Source: Verrucomicrobiota bacterium
GTDB lineage: Bacteria; Verrucomicrobiota; Kiritimatiellia; SS1-B-03-39; UBA6053
DNA length: 55,709 nucleotides
Reading direction: 5' to 3'
NCBI GenBank assembly: GCA_020831625.1
Contig: JAFIGD010000033.1
Coordinates: 1-55,709, forward strand
Below, piece after piece: positions 41,395-50,158 of this stretch (position 1 is its first letter; every line of letters begins with the position of its first letter). The translations under genes were made by a program, and so were the position numbers. The notes beneath the pieces were generated by a model that saw only the letters and a program-made list of their open reading frames with translations, was not told the origin of the DNA and did not search any database.

Positions 41395-42222
41395 ATGAAA
41401 CAAAAACTGGTTTTGATTATCGCCGGAGGCATGGGGCTGCTCGCTTTTGTGCTGACGCATGTTTACCTGAACAACGAACTCGAACGGATTTATGAGAACG
41501 CCGCCACGGTCTCGGTGATTGTCGCCCGGGAATCGCTTCCCGCAGGCACGGAACTGACGTTGCAGAACATGGAGGTCATTACCGTGTTCGAGGCCAGTGT
41601 GGGCCGTCAGGTGTTCCGGGCCGATCAGCGCGAAATTCTTCAGGGCCGCACCCTGCGGTATCCGCTGCAGCGCGGCGACATGGTGAGCTGGGTGCATGTG
41701 GGCGCGAATCTGGATGAGATTACCGGCCTGGCTCCGGCGATCCGCTCGGGGATGCGGGCGATTTCGGTTCCGGTGTCCGCCGAAACCGCAGTGAGCGGGC
41801 TGGTGCGTCCGAACGACCGTGTGGACATTCTCGGGACCTTCAGTTTTGTGTCGGAAACTAATCCGGCGGAGATGGAGACGGTGACGTTCACGGTTCTGCA
41901 GGACGTGACGGTGCTGGCGACCGGGCAGGAAACCGCCCGGCAGGAGCTGGAGGTGGTGGGCGGCGCGCGCAGACGCGGAAGCTACAACACCGTCACCATC
42001 GCGGTGTTTCCGCAGGAGGCGGAACTGCTGGCGTTCGCGATGAACACCCGGGGGAGTCTGACGCTGACGCTGCGCAATCCCTCCGACACCGGGGTGCCGG
42101 TCAGCGGCGATCCGGTGAATTTTGATCATCTGCAGCGGGAACTGCCGCGGCTGAGCGAAAGCCGCCAGCGGGCGCTGCAGGAGCTGCGCGGCTCCGGTAA
42201 TTCGGGAACCTCGGGACGCTGA
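41395..42222 (+). CDS. cpaB: Flp pilus assembly protein CpaB
   Basis: A 275-residue protein with an N-terminal transmembrane helix (KLVLIIAGGMGLLAFVLTHVYL) and a SAF/CpaB domain (VARESLPAGTELTLQNMEV) followed by the RcpC-type region (RAISVPVSAETAVSGLVRPNDRVDILGTF). CpaB lies in the periplasm and guides the growing pilus to the secretin. It is 2 bases upstream of the FHA-TadA gene. The Tad secretin normally nearby is absent. Confidence 0.88.
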   Translation: MKQKLVLIIAGGMGLLAFVLTHVYLNNELERIYENAATVSVIVARESLPAGTELTLQNMEVITVFEASVGRQVFRADQREILQGRTLRYPLQRGDMVSWVHVGANLDEITGLAPAIRSGMRAISVPVSAETAVSGLVRPNDRVDILGTFSFVSETNPAEMETVTFTVLQDVTVLATGQETARQELEVVGGARRRGSYNTVTIAVFPQEAELLAFAMNTRGSLTLTLRNPSDTGVPVSGDPVNFDHLQRELPRLSESRQRALQELRGSGNSGTSGR

Positions 42223-42224
42223 CC

Positions 42225-43946
42225 ATGGCCAGTCCCCTGCAACTGGTGATCCAACAGGAAGGCAAAGCGGAGCAGCGCTTTAATCTTCCGTTCGGCATTT
42301 ACACGCTGGGACAGGACCAGGCCAATAAACTGGTGCTGAAAGATGAAAGCGTCTCCTGGAAGCACGCGGTGCTGAGTGTGCGCGGGGACGAACTGGCCGT
42401 GGAGGATCTGAACAGCGCGACCGGCACCTATGTGGACGGGCAGCGGGTGCGCAACCGGCAGGTTTTCGCGGCGGGAAGCCGGTTGCAGATCGGGGTGTTC
42501 ACGCTGAAAATTCTTGAACCCGCGCCACCCAAAACGGCGACGCCTCCGCCGTCACCCCCTTCCGCTCCCCCTCCACCTCCCGGGCCGGTTGCGTCCCCGG
42601 CCCCGAAAGAAACGCCGCCGCCGCATGAACGCCGGTCGACCCTGAGTCCCGAGGCGCGCATTCGCCGCGACATTAAACGGCAGGTGCACAAAGAACTGCT
42701 CGACCGCCTGGATCTTCGCCGCATGACCGCCGAGAATATCGGGGAAACCGCGCTGCAGGACCGCGCCCGCGAACTGGTCGATCAGATTATCCATGATGTC
42801 CGCGGCCGTCTGCCCGCGAAAATCGATCCGCAGAAACTGGCCGATGAAATTTACAATGAGGCGGTCAAACTCGGACCGCTGGAGGATTATCTGGCGGATG
42901 ATTCGATCACCGAAGTGATGGTCAACGGGCACGATCAAATTTATGTGGAGCGCGAGGGGCGGCTGGTGAAAGCGGAGACCACGTTTGTGGACGATGCCAG
43001 TGTGCAGGCGATAATCGAGCGGATTGTGGCCCCGCTGGGCCGCCGCATCGACGAGAGCAAACCCTATGTGGATGCCCGCCTGCCGGACGGCAGCCGTGTG
43101 AACGCGATCATCCATCCGCTCTCGCTGGTGGGTCCGTGCATCACCATCCGGAAATTCTCCAAAATCCCGTTCACGGTGGAGAAACTGATCGAATTCAACG
43201 CGCTCTCGCGCGGGGCGGCGGAATTCATCGATATTTGCGTCAAGGTGCGCAAGAACATCATTGTTTCCGGAGGAACCGGCACCGGGAAAACGACGTTTCT
43301 CAACGTGGTCAGCGGCTATTTGCCGGAAACGGAGCGGATTGTGACGGTGGAGGACGCGGCGGAGCTGCGGCTGCCGCAGGAGCATGTGATCCGGCTGGAG
43401 TCGCGGCCGGCGAATATCGAGGGCACGGGCGCGATCACCATCCGCGATTTGGTGCGGAACGCGCTGCGCATGCGGCCGGACCGGATTGTGGTCGGCGAAT
43501 GCCGCGGCGGCGAGGCGCTGGATATGCTGCAGGCGATGAACACCGGTCATGAGGGATCGCTCACCACCGTGCACGCGAACACGCCGCGGGATGTGATTTC
43601 GCGGTTGGAAACCATGGTGCTGATGTCCGGGATGGAGCTGCCGGTGCGGGCGATCCGAGAACAGATCGGCTCCGCGATTCATTTGATTATTCATCTGGGG
43701 CGTTTCACCGACGGCTCCCGCCGGGTGTCGCGCATCACCGAGGTCTGCGGCATGGAGGGTGATAAAATTATCCTTCAGGATCTGTTTGAATTCAAACAGG
43801 AGGGGCTGGATACGGACGGCAAGGTGGTTGGAAAACTTCTGCCGACCGGGAACGTCCCGACCTTTGTGGATGAAATTCGCGCGCGGGGGCTGCAGTTGGA
43901 TCCGGGCGTGTTTGATCCGTCGCGCGCAGAGGAGTTCGCCCGATGA
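42225..43946 (+). CDS. tadA: FHA-TadA/CpaF fusion ATPase
   Basis: A 573-residue secretion ATPase. Residues about 1-97 form an FHA domain ([30 protein letters not shown]); the usual GR and SxxNG are partly changed. A Pro-rich linker (about 99-134) leads to the CpaF fold: [27 protein letters not shown], Walker [11 protein letters not shown] (349-358), [10 protein letters not shown] and [30 protein letters not shown]. It powers pilus assembly. The FHA part suggests control by phosphothreonine. Its stop overlaps tadB by 4 bases. Confidence 0.92.
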   Translation: MASPLQLVIQQEGKAEQRFNLPFGIYTLGQDQANKLVLKDESVSWKHAVLSVRGDELAVEDLNSATGTYVDGQRVRNRQVFAAGSRLQIGVFTLKILEPAPPKTATPPPSPPSAPPPPPGPVASPAPKETPPPHERRSTLSPEARIRRDIKRQVHKELLDRLDLRRMTAENIGETALQDRARELVDQIIHDVRGRLPAKIDPQKLADEIYNEAVKLGPLEDYLADDSITEVMVNGHDQIYVEREGRLVKAETTFVDDASVQAIIERIVAPLGRRIDESKPYVDARLPDGSRVNAIIHPLSLVGPCITIRKFSKIPFTVEKLIEFNALSRGAAEFIDICVKVRKNIIVSGGTGTGKTTFLNVVSGYLPETERIVTVEDAAELRLPQEHVIRLESRPANIEGTGAITIRDLVRNALRMRPDRIVVGECRGGEALDMLQAMNTGHEGSLTTVHANTPRDVISRLETMVLMSGMELPVRAIREQIGSAIHLIIHLGRFTDGSRRVSRITEVCGMEGDKIILQDLFEFKQEGLDTDGKVVGKLLPTGNVPTFVDEIRARGLQLDPGVFDPSRAEEFAR

Positions 43947-44833
43947 ATTTTGCCGCCTTTCCCTGGATGATCGCGCTGTTGTATCTCGGTTGCTTCGGGC
44001 TCATGGCCTATGTGCTGGTCACCGGCATTCGCGACGCGGTGGACGGGGTGTCGGATCAGTATTCCCGTCAGACCTCCCGCGAACTGGAGAATTTGTTTCT
44101 GTTTATTCCGGCCCAGCGAATCGCCTCGCTTTCGCAGACGGTGTCGGTCATCGGTTTTTTTCTGGGGTTTTTATCTGTCGGGAATCTCGGGTCTCCGCAG
44201 GGCATCCTCGCGGGCCTGGTGGCGGGCGGATTTTTGTTTACGCTGCTCCAGGCGATTCCGACCCTGGTCATTCGGGTGCTGAAAGTGCGGCGGCTGGAGC
44301 AGTTCAATGTGCAACTGACCGAGGCGCTGGTGACGATGAGCAATTCGCTGCGCGCGGGGTTCAGTGTTCAGCAGGCGTTTGAGGCGATTGTGCAGGAGGG
44401 CCGCAAGCCGATTTCGCAGGAGTTCGGCGTGTTTGTGCAGCAGACTCGCGTGGGTGTGCGTTTTGAGGACGCGCTTAAAAATCTGGAGGAGCGGGTGGGC
44501 AGCGACGACCTTACGCTGATGGTGCGGGCGGTGGAAATCGCCCGTCAGACCGGGGGCAACCTGACCGAGGTGTTTGAACTGATCGCCTCCACGATCCGCG
44601 AGCGGACCCGGATTGAAGGCAAAATCAAATCCATGACCGCCATGGGACGCCTGCAGGGAATTGTGGTGGGGATGATTCCGATTTTTCTGATGATCGTCCT
44701 GTTTATGCTCGATCCGGCGATGATGATGAATTTTGTCACCTCGCTGGAGGGGATCGCGGTGCTGTTGCTGACGGTGGTGCTGTTGCTGGCCGGCTTTGTG
44801 GTCATTCGTAAAATTGTGAACATCGAAGTGTAA
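43943..44833 (+). CDS. tadB: TadB pilus-assembly platform protein
   Basis: A 296-residue inner membrane protein of the GspF fold. Helices near the N-terminus (WMIALLYLGCFGLMAYVLV) and two near 70-110, then the cytoplasmic domain ALVTMSNSLRAGFSVQQAFEAIVQEG with EVFELIASTIRERTRIEGKIKSM, and two final helices. It is paired with TadC below as the assembly platform for TadA. The 4-base overlap with tadA couples them. Confidence 0.9.
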   Translation: MNFAAFPWMIALLYLGCFGLMAYVLVTGIRDAVDGVSDQYSRQTSRELENLFLFIPAQRIASLSQTVSVIGFFLGFLSVGNLGSPQGILAGLVAGGFLFTLLQAIPTLVIRVLKVRRLEQFNVQLTEALVTMSNSLRAGFSVQQAFEAIVQEGRKPISQEFGVFVQQTRVGVRFEDALKNLEERVGSDDLTLMVRAVEIARQTGGNLTEVFELIASTIRERTRIEGKIKSMTAMGRLQGIVVGMIPIFLMIVLFMLDPAMMMNFVTSLEGIAVLLLTVVLLLAGFVVIRKIVNIEV

Positions 44834-44836
44834 CCC

Positions 44837-45811
44837 ATGAATACCTCCTTTCTCCTTTTAGCCCAATCCGACGTGTGGATCCCGCCGGTCAGCGGACTGG
44901 GACGCCTGGCGGTGATCGCCTGGACACTGGCGGCGCTGCTGGCGGGGGGCTATATGGGTTCGCAACTGATGCAAATCCGCTACGCCACCCTCGCCGACGG
45001 ACAGCGGGCCCGGCGCAAACTGCCGTTGAGTTTTATTTTGCTGTTGCCGTTCACGGTGAATGTGAAGCGGTTTCACCGGACCAAGTATCAGCGGCTGCGC
45101 GCCGAGACGGAGACGCAACTGGTCGCCGCCGGATACGACACGGTGCTGAGTCCGGTCGAATTTCTGGCGCTGCGCCTGTTGGTGCCGCTGGTGATGGGCA
45201 CCGGATCGATTCTGCTGCTGTATCTTTTGTTCGCCCGTTTGCCGGGGGGGATTGGCGAGGGGATGCGGGAACGTCAGGGGCTTTTGTTCGTGGCCCTGTT
45301 TTTATATTTTGTGATGAGCCCGAGACTGTGGCTCAAGCGAACCATCCGGGAGCGGCACCGTCAGTTCGACCGGGCGCTGCCGTTTGTGCTGGATTTGCTG
45401 ACGCTGTCGGTGGAGGCGGGGATGGATTTCATGAGTTCGATCCGGCGGATCATTGAGCGCCGCAAGGTGGACGCGCTGAGCGAGGAGTTCATCCGCGCGA
45501 CCCGGGAAATGCAAATCGGGCGCACCCGGCGCGAAGCCTTGAAAGACATGGCGAAACGGGCGCAGCATCCGGATTTGAGTTCGGTGGTGTCGGCGCTCTG
45601 TCAGGCGGATGAACTGGGGGTCGGCATGGGCACGATTTTGCGGATTCAGGCGGATCAGATCCGGCAGCGCCGTTTTCAGCGGGCGGAAAAACTGGCAAAC
45701 GAGGCGCCTGTGAAGTTGCTCTTCCCGCTGGTTTGCTTTATTTTTCCCAGTGTCTTTCTGGTCCTGCTCGGACCCATTCTTTTGGAAATGCTCAGTACGG
45801 GGATCTTTTAA
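44837..45811 (+). CDS. tadC: TadC pilus-assembly platform protein
   Basis: A 324-residue GspF-like membrane protein. FRLLVPLVMGTGSILLLYLLFARL-type helices near 110-135, a cytoplasmic domain with RALPFVLDLLTLSVEAGMDFMSSIRRIIER and LGVGMGTILRIQADQIRQRRFQRAEKLANEAPVKLLFPLV, then the last helix LVCFIFPSVFLVLLGPILLEML. It forms the platform with TadB. Three bases separate the genes. Confidence 0.9.
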   Translation: MNTSFLLLAQSDVWIPPVSGLGRLAVIAWTLAALLAGGYMGSQLMQIRYATLADGQRARRKLPLSFILLLPFTVNVKRFHRTKYQRLRAETETQLVAAGYDTVLSPVEFLALRLLVPLVMGTGSILLLYLLFARLPGGIGEGMRERQGLLFVALFLYFVMSPRLWLKRTIRERHRQFDRALPFVLDLLTLSVEAGMDFMSSIRRIIERRKVDALSEEFIRATREMQIGRTRREALKDMAKRAQHPDLSSVVSALCQADELGVGMGTILRIQADQIRQRRFQRAEKLANEAPVKLLFPLVCFIFPSVFLVLLGPILLEMLSTGIF

Positions 45812-45813
45812 TT

Positions 45814-47259
45814 ATGAATCCAACCCAACCCCACTTTATGATTGAGGAAGGCCCGGAACGCGGCCGCGAGATTGTGGTGCCGCCGGAGGGCGCCCGCATG
45901 GGCCGCGCCACCGAGAATGATATCTCCATCGCCGACGCGGCCATGTCGCGCTTTCAGTGCCGGGTCTATTTCCGCGACGGCTTTCTGCATGTCATGGATT
46001 TGGGCAGCACGAATGAGACGCTGGTGAACGATCAGCCGGTCTCCGATCAGGCGCTGCGGCACGGCGACCAGATATGGATCGGCGATTCGCTGCTGCGGGT
46101 GGTCAAAGACGGTCTCGGCGAAAACCGTCCGCCTGCTGAACAGTCTCTGGCCCCGGAAGCGGAGGCGCCGATTGTGTTTAAAACAGAGCCGGATGAGCAA
46201 AGGCCCGCGCCGGTGCCGCCGCCCGCCCAATCCTCCAGGCCCGAACCGAACGTTTTGCCCACGCCCGAATCGCTGCACCCGGAGGGGGAGCTTGACCTTG
46301 GCCTGGGAAAACAGCGGTCAGGATCGGTTCATGAGGATTCAAATGAATCGCCCGCCAAAACCAATTATCTGCTCATCACGCTGGTCACGATTCTGTTGGT
46401 CTTTCTGGTGGGGCTGGTGTATCTGATGCTGACGCCGCAGGCCAACCGCGGCGGTTCCGCCGCGGCTGCGGTCAATGAGCGGACGCTGGCGGTGAATCTT
46501 GAACGGGTTCGGGCCGGGGAGGGCAATATTTACCGCTTCGCGGTGAGGATTCAGCCCGACGGATCGGTGTATGCCGAGGTGCATGACCTGGTCAATGAGC
46601 ACAATATTATCCGTGAGCATCAGGCGTCGGAGGATTCCTTTGACCGTCTGACCCAGCAAATTCTCGACCGCCGGGAGGGGTTTTCCCGCTTGCGGGGCGA
46701 CTATGAAGGCGTGGCGGTGGATGTGCACGAGGCCACGGAGATCACGCTGTTGACGGGCGCGGACATCCGCACCGTCCGGGTGTCGAATCATGTGGAGCCC
46801 CCGGCGTTTGAAGGCATGAAAGATCAGATTATCGCCTGGGTGGAGAACGAACTGAATCTCGACAATCTGTCCCGGTCGCCGCGGGAGCTGCGCGAACTGG
46901 CCGACCGCGCCTGGCAGAACGCCCAGCGGCTGCACAACGAGCGCGACGTGAAAAACGAGAATCTCTGGCAGGCCACCCAGCAGCTTCGGGAAATGATTTG
47001 GCTGGTGGACACGCTTGAGCCCAAACCGGAGTATTACCGCCAGGGGCTGGAGTTGCGGGATCAATGGCGGGAGGAACTCGAACTCCGCGTCCGCAATATG
47101 CGCTTTGAAGCCGCCCGGGAGTACCAGGTGGGGAATCTGAACCGGGCGCTGGAAATTTACCGCCGCGTTCTGGCCACCTTCCCGGAGCAGTCCTCCACGC
47201 TGTACCAACAGACCTTCACCAATATCATCCAACTGGAACAGGAGCTTCGCCGCCGATGA
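45814..47259 (+). CDS. FHA-domain membrane protein of the Tad locus
   Basis: A 481-residue protein. An FHA domain (about 8-95) has RMGRATENDISI, SRFQCRV (Gln where His is usual) and DLGSTNETLVND. A Pro-rich linker leads to one transmembrane helix near 190-212 (LLITLVTILLVFLVGLVYLML). The periplasmic part includes a helical, TPR-like C-terminus (REYQVGNLNRALEIYRRVLATFPEQ). It starts 2 bases after tadC and its stop overlaps the PEGA gene by 4 bases. It could carry a phospho-signal from cytoplasm to periplasm. Confidence 0.82.
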   Translation: MNPTQPHFMIEEGPERGREIVVPPEGARMGRATENDISIADAAMSRFQCRVYFRDGFLHVMDLGSTNETLVNDQPVSDQALRHGDQIWIGDSLLRVVKDGLGENRPPAEQSLAPEAEAPIVFKTEPDEQRPAPVPPPAQSSRPEPNVLPTPESLHPEGELDLGLGKQRSGSVHEDSNESPAKTNYLLITLVTILLVFLVGLVYLMLTPQANRGGSAAAAVNERTLAVNLERVRAGEGNIYRFAVRIQPDGSVYAEVHDLVNEHNIIREHQASEDSFDRLTQQILDRREGFSRLRGDYEGVAVDVHEATEITLLTGADIRTVRVSNHVEPPAFEGMKDQIIAWVENELNLDNLSRSPRELRELADRAWQNAQRLHNERDVKNENLWQATQQLREMIWLVDTLEPKPEYYRQGLELRDQWREELELRVRNMRFEAAREYQVGNLNRALEIYRRVLATFPEQSSTLYQQTFTNIIQLEQELRRR

Positions 47260-48599
47260 AATCTCTTCTCTTTTTTCCGTTCCTTTTGTCGCTGCTCCTG
47301 CTCACCGCCTGTGAATCCAATCGGCCGGGCCCGCAAGGCGAGCTGTTTATCCTGTCCGAACCCGCCAACGCCTCGGTGGAGGTCAACGGCGAATTCATCG
47401 GCACCACCCCGCTGAGCGAACGCCTCCCCGCCGGGGAGTTGCTGGTCGCGGTGCGCCGGGAAGGGTTTCACACCGAACGCTTTTCATTGACCCTCCCCGA
47501 AAACGGCCGCCAGGCCCGCGAACTCAATCTCCGTCCGGTGCACGGACTGGTTCTGATTGATTCGGAACCGCAGGGAGCGGCGGTGACGCTCGGCGGGGTT
47601 TTCCAGGGCAACACCCCGCTGGCCCTGCACAACGTCCGGCTGGGGGAACACCGGGCGCGGCTGGTGCTGGCCGGATTCAACGAGAAGGATGTGGTGTTTC
47701 AGGTGGAGGACCGCATTCCCCGCCGCGTGTCGGTGGAAATGGACTCCAACTCCGGGCGTTTGGTGATCACCTCCACGCCGACCGGCGCGGGCGTGTTTGT
47801 GGACGGACGCAGTGAGGGCATCACCCCGCTGTCGATTGAGCGCGTTCCCCAGGGCGAGCGCGATATCCGGCTGCAACTGGCCGGATACGAACCGTATCAG
47901 ACCGCGCTGCGGATCACGCCCGACGACACGTCCCGGGTGGACGCGACCCTCCGCCCTCAGCCGGGGGCGCTGGAGGTTGTCACCATTCCCACCGGATCCA
48001 GAATTTACGTGAACGACGAATTCCGCGGGGAAAGTCCGGTGTTGCTCGAGCGTTTGACCCCCGGAGCGTATGTGATCCGCGCGGAGCGGCGGGGGTATGC
48101 CGACGAGGCCCGCACCGTGCGTGTCGGCCGCGGAGAGTCGCTGGTTGAGGAGTTCCGCATGGAGCGGAACAGCGGAACCCTGGAAATCATCACCCGTCCC
48201 GCCGATGTGAGGGTGATTATTGACGGAGAGTACATGGGGACCACCCGCGCGCGGGGGACTGATGTGATTTCCGAACCCCTGCAGGTGGATCTGCTTTCAC
48301 AAGGGGCGCACACATTACAATTAGTCCGGGAAGGTTATGTGTTCGAAAATAAACGGTTTATGATTGTCAAAGACGAGGTCACCGCGTTAGAAGAGACTTT
48401 GCGGAGGATTTTCATCCCCAACACCGTCATCCGCGTCGGCACCGGACAGGATCAGGCCATCACCGGCCGCCTGCACCGCCGTCATCCGAACGGCGACGTT
48501 GAGCTGGAGGTCCGCGAAGGTATTTTCCGCACCTTTTCCGCCAACGACATCCGATCCATTGAGCCTCTCCGGCAGGAGGAGCGATTAGAGGAAGAGTAA
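47256..48599 (+). CDS. PEGA-repeat lipoprotein
   Basis: A 447-residue lipoprotein: lipobox LLTA-C19. Five PEGA repeats follow, at about 30-93, 98-162, 168-233, 238-303 and 308-383, each with a P-x-G/N-x-x-V/I-x-x-(D/N)G-x-x-x-G-x-(T)P core and a ...G...V...A.GY end. A small barrel near 388-436 (GQDQAITGRLHRRHPNGDVEL...IRSIEPL) resembles the SHD1-like domain of the two following proteins. PEGA proteins often bind S-layer or peptidoglycan. It could anchor the pilus at the outer envelope. Confidence 0.85.
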   Translation: MKSLLFFPFLLSLLLLTACESNRPGPQGELFILSEPANASVEVNGEFIGTTPLSERLPAGELLVAVRREGFHTERFSLTLPENGRQARELNLRPVHGLVLIDSEPQGAAVTLGGVFQGNTPLALHNVRLGEHRARLVLAGFNEKDVVFQVEDRIPRRVSVEMDSNSGRLVITSTPTGAGVFVDGRSEGITPLSIERVPQGERDIRLQLAGYEPYQTALRITPDDTSRVDATLRPQPGALEVVTIPTGSRIYVNDEFRGESPVLLERLTPGAYVIRAERRGYADEARTVRVGRGESLVEEFRMERNSGTLEIITRPADVRVIIDGEYMGTTRARGTDVISEPLQVDLLSQGAHTLQLVREGYVFENKRFMIVKDEVTALEETLRRIFIPNTVIRVGTGQDQAITGRLHRRHPNGDVELEVREGIFRTFSANDIRSIEPLRQEERLEEE

Positions 48600-48604
48600 C
48601 GATC

Positions 48605-49321
48605 ATGAAAATTTTTATGCTGAGCTTTTTGTTTCTCGGAAGTATCCTCGCGACCGAACCGGTAACGCTGACCAACCGTGAGGGCCGGAGTTTGCAGGCG
48701 AGAATTGTACAGACCCATGGTGACAATGTTCAGATTCAGACTCAGGACGGGCGCCTGTTCACACTGGATGTTAACACGCTGGATGATGCCAGTCAAAAAA
48801 TCATCCGGGAAGTGCAGGCGCGGCGTTTATTGGAAGACGGAATTTTTCAAGTCACGTTCAATCGGAGAAATCTGGAACGGGAGATAGACCGGACCCGCAG
48901 CGCCCGTGAACAGAATGCCAATCTTCAGCATATCGTAACGGTTACCAACACCCGTGCGCGGGAATTTCCGAAACTGGAGGTCCGGTATATGCTTTATCAT
49001 TTTTCACCCCAACTGGCCGCGCCAAACCGTGATGCGGGAACCCGAACCACCTACCGGGGAACGGCCGCCCTGGAAGAGATCGGGCAATTTGGGAGCGGGG
49101 AGTTTGAAATGGAGCCTGTTGAAATGCGTTATCATCGATTACAAGCCGGTTGGCGGTATGCCGGCGGGGGGCGTCGAAGCGCACGGGACACAATCGAGGG
49201 GATTTGGATCCGGTTTTACGAAAACGGTCTTTTGGTGGGCGAGTTTCAACAGCCCACAGCTTTTTTTAGAAACCGGGAATGGAATGAGGAGTACGCCGGC
49301 GCGAGGGCGCTGAGTCGTTAA
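48605..49321 (+). CDS. Secreted SHD1-like protein, copy 1
   Basis: A 238-residue protein with a signal peptide (MKIFMLSFLFLGSILA/TEP). Residues about 20-70 are a small barrel with LTNREGRSLQARIVQTHGDNVQIQTQDGRLFTLDVNTLD, the pattern of SHD1-like domains in PVC proteins. The second half has REFPKLEVRYMLYHF and EGIWIRFYENGLLVGEF. A paralogue follows at 49460. It starts 5 bases after the PEGA gene, so it belongs to the Tad operon. Confidence 0.72.
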   Translation: MKIFMLSFLFLGSILATEPVTLTNREGRSLQARIVQTHGDNVQIQTQDGRLFTLDVNTLDDASQKIIREVQARRLLEDGIFQVTFNRRNLEREIDRTRSAREQNANLQHIVTVTNTRAREFPKLEVRYMLYHFSPQLAAPNRDAGTRTTYRGTAALEEIGQFGSGEFEMEPVEMRYHRLQAGWRYAGGGRRSARDTIEGIWIRFYENGLLVGEFQQPTAFFRNREWNEEYAGARALSR

Positions 49322-49459
49322 ATGCATATGCCGCAAAAGATAAGGCGGAATGAGAGTTGAGCATGTATAAACGCTGTTTCATTTGCCTGTATGCTGACAC
49401 CCCAGCGACATAATCTATAGAACCGCAACGGCTGAAAAAATGACTCGAGGTGAACCAAA

Positions 49460-50158
49460 ATGAGATTTGTATATATTTCCGCATTTTTTGCGTTCACATT
49501 GTTTGGAGCGATAACCAAAGCCAATGAATCTGTAAAACTCACAAATCTGGACGGTCGAAGTATTGAGGCCCGGATTTTAAGGTTTCAAAATGATGCCGTG
49601 GACATTCAAACCGCCGACAATCGACTTTTCACGATAAGAATGGACACGCTGGACAAGGAAAGTCAGGAGCGTGTCCGTTCCTGGCAATCCGATGCCTGGA
49701 TGGAATCCAATCCCCTGGATATCACCATCACCAGAAGGAAGGTTGATCGAAATGTTTCCACCGCATACCGCTACCGCAGGGAAACGGCGAGACTGATTCA
49801 CACGGTTCAAATACAGAACCGGCGCATGGCCCGTGAAATTCCGAAGCTTGAGGTTCGCTTTATACTATATTACAGGCCCAGAAGATATTATGCGATGACA
49901 CAAAGGCCTACGATCACGTATAAAGGAACCACCACAATTGAAACGTTAAGGCAATTCGGCACTGACAGTTTTGAGATGCGTCCAATCGACACCTATTCAT
50001 GGCGTCATGGCTCCATGCGTTATGAGGATGAGATTGATGGTATCTGGATTCGCTTTTATGAAAACGGAAAACTGATCGGGCAGCATCAGGAGCCGCCCTC
50101 ATATTTTACCGGGCGCAATTGGGATACCGATTTCCGGAACGCTTCAGAATTTCCGTAG
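49460..50158 (+). CDS. Secreted SHD1-like protein, copy 2
   Basis: A 232-residue paralogue of the previous gene, with a signal peptide (MRFVYISAFFAFTLFGAITKA). It shares LTNLDGRSIEARILRFQNDAVDIQTADNRLFTIRMDTLD, REIPKLEVRFILYY and DGIWIRFYENGKLIG. It is more AT-rich and less codon-biased than its neighbours. A 138-base gap with possible own promoter separates it from copy 1. The 3' end overlaps the AddB-like gene by 15 bases. Confidence 0.72.
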   Translation: MRFVYISAFFAFTLFGAITKANESVKLTNLDGRSIEARILRFQNDAVDIQTADNRLFTIRMDTLDKESQERVRSWQSDAWMESNPLDITITRRKVDRNVSTAYRYRRETARLIHTVQIQNRRMAREIPKLEVRFILYYRPRRYYAMTQRPTITYKGTTTIETLRQFGTDSFEMRPIDTYSWRHGSMRYEDEIDGIWIRFYENGKLIGQHQEPPSYFTGRNWDTDFRNASEFP

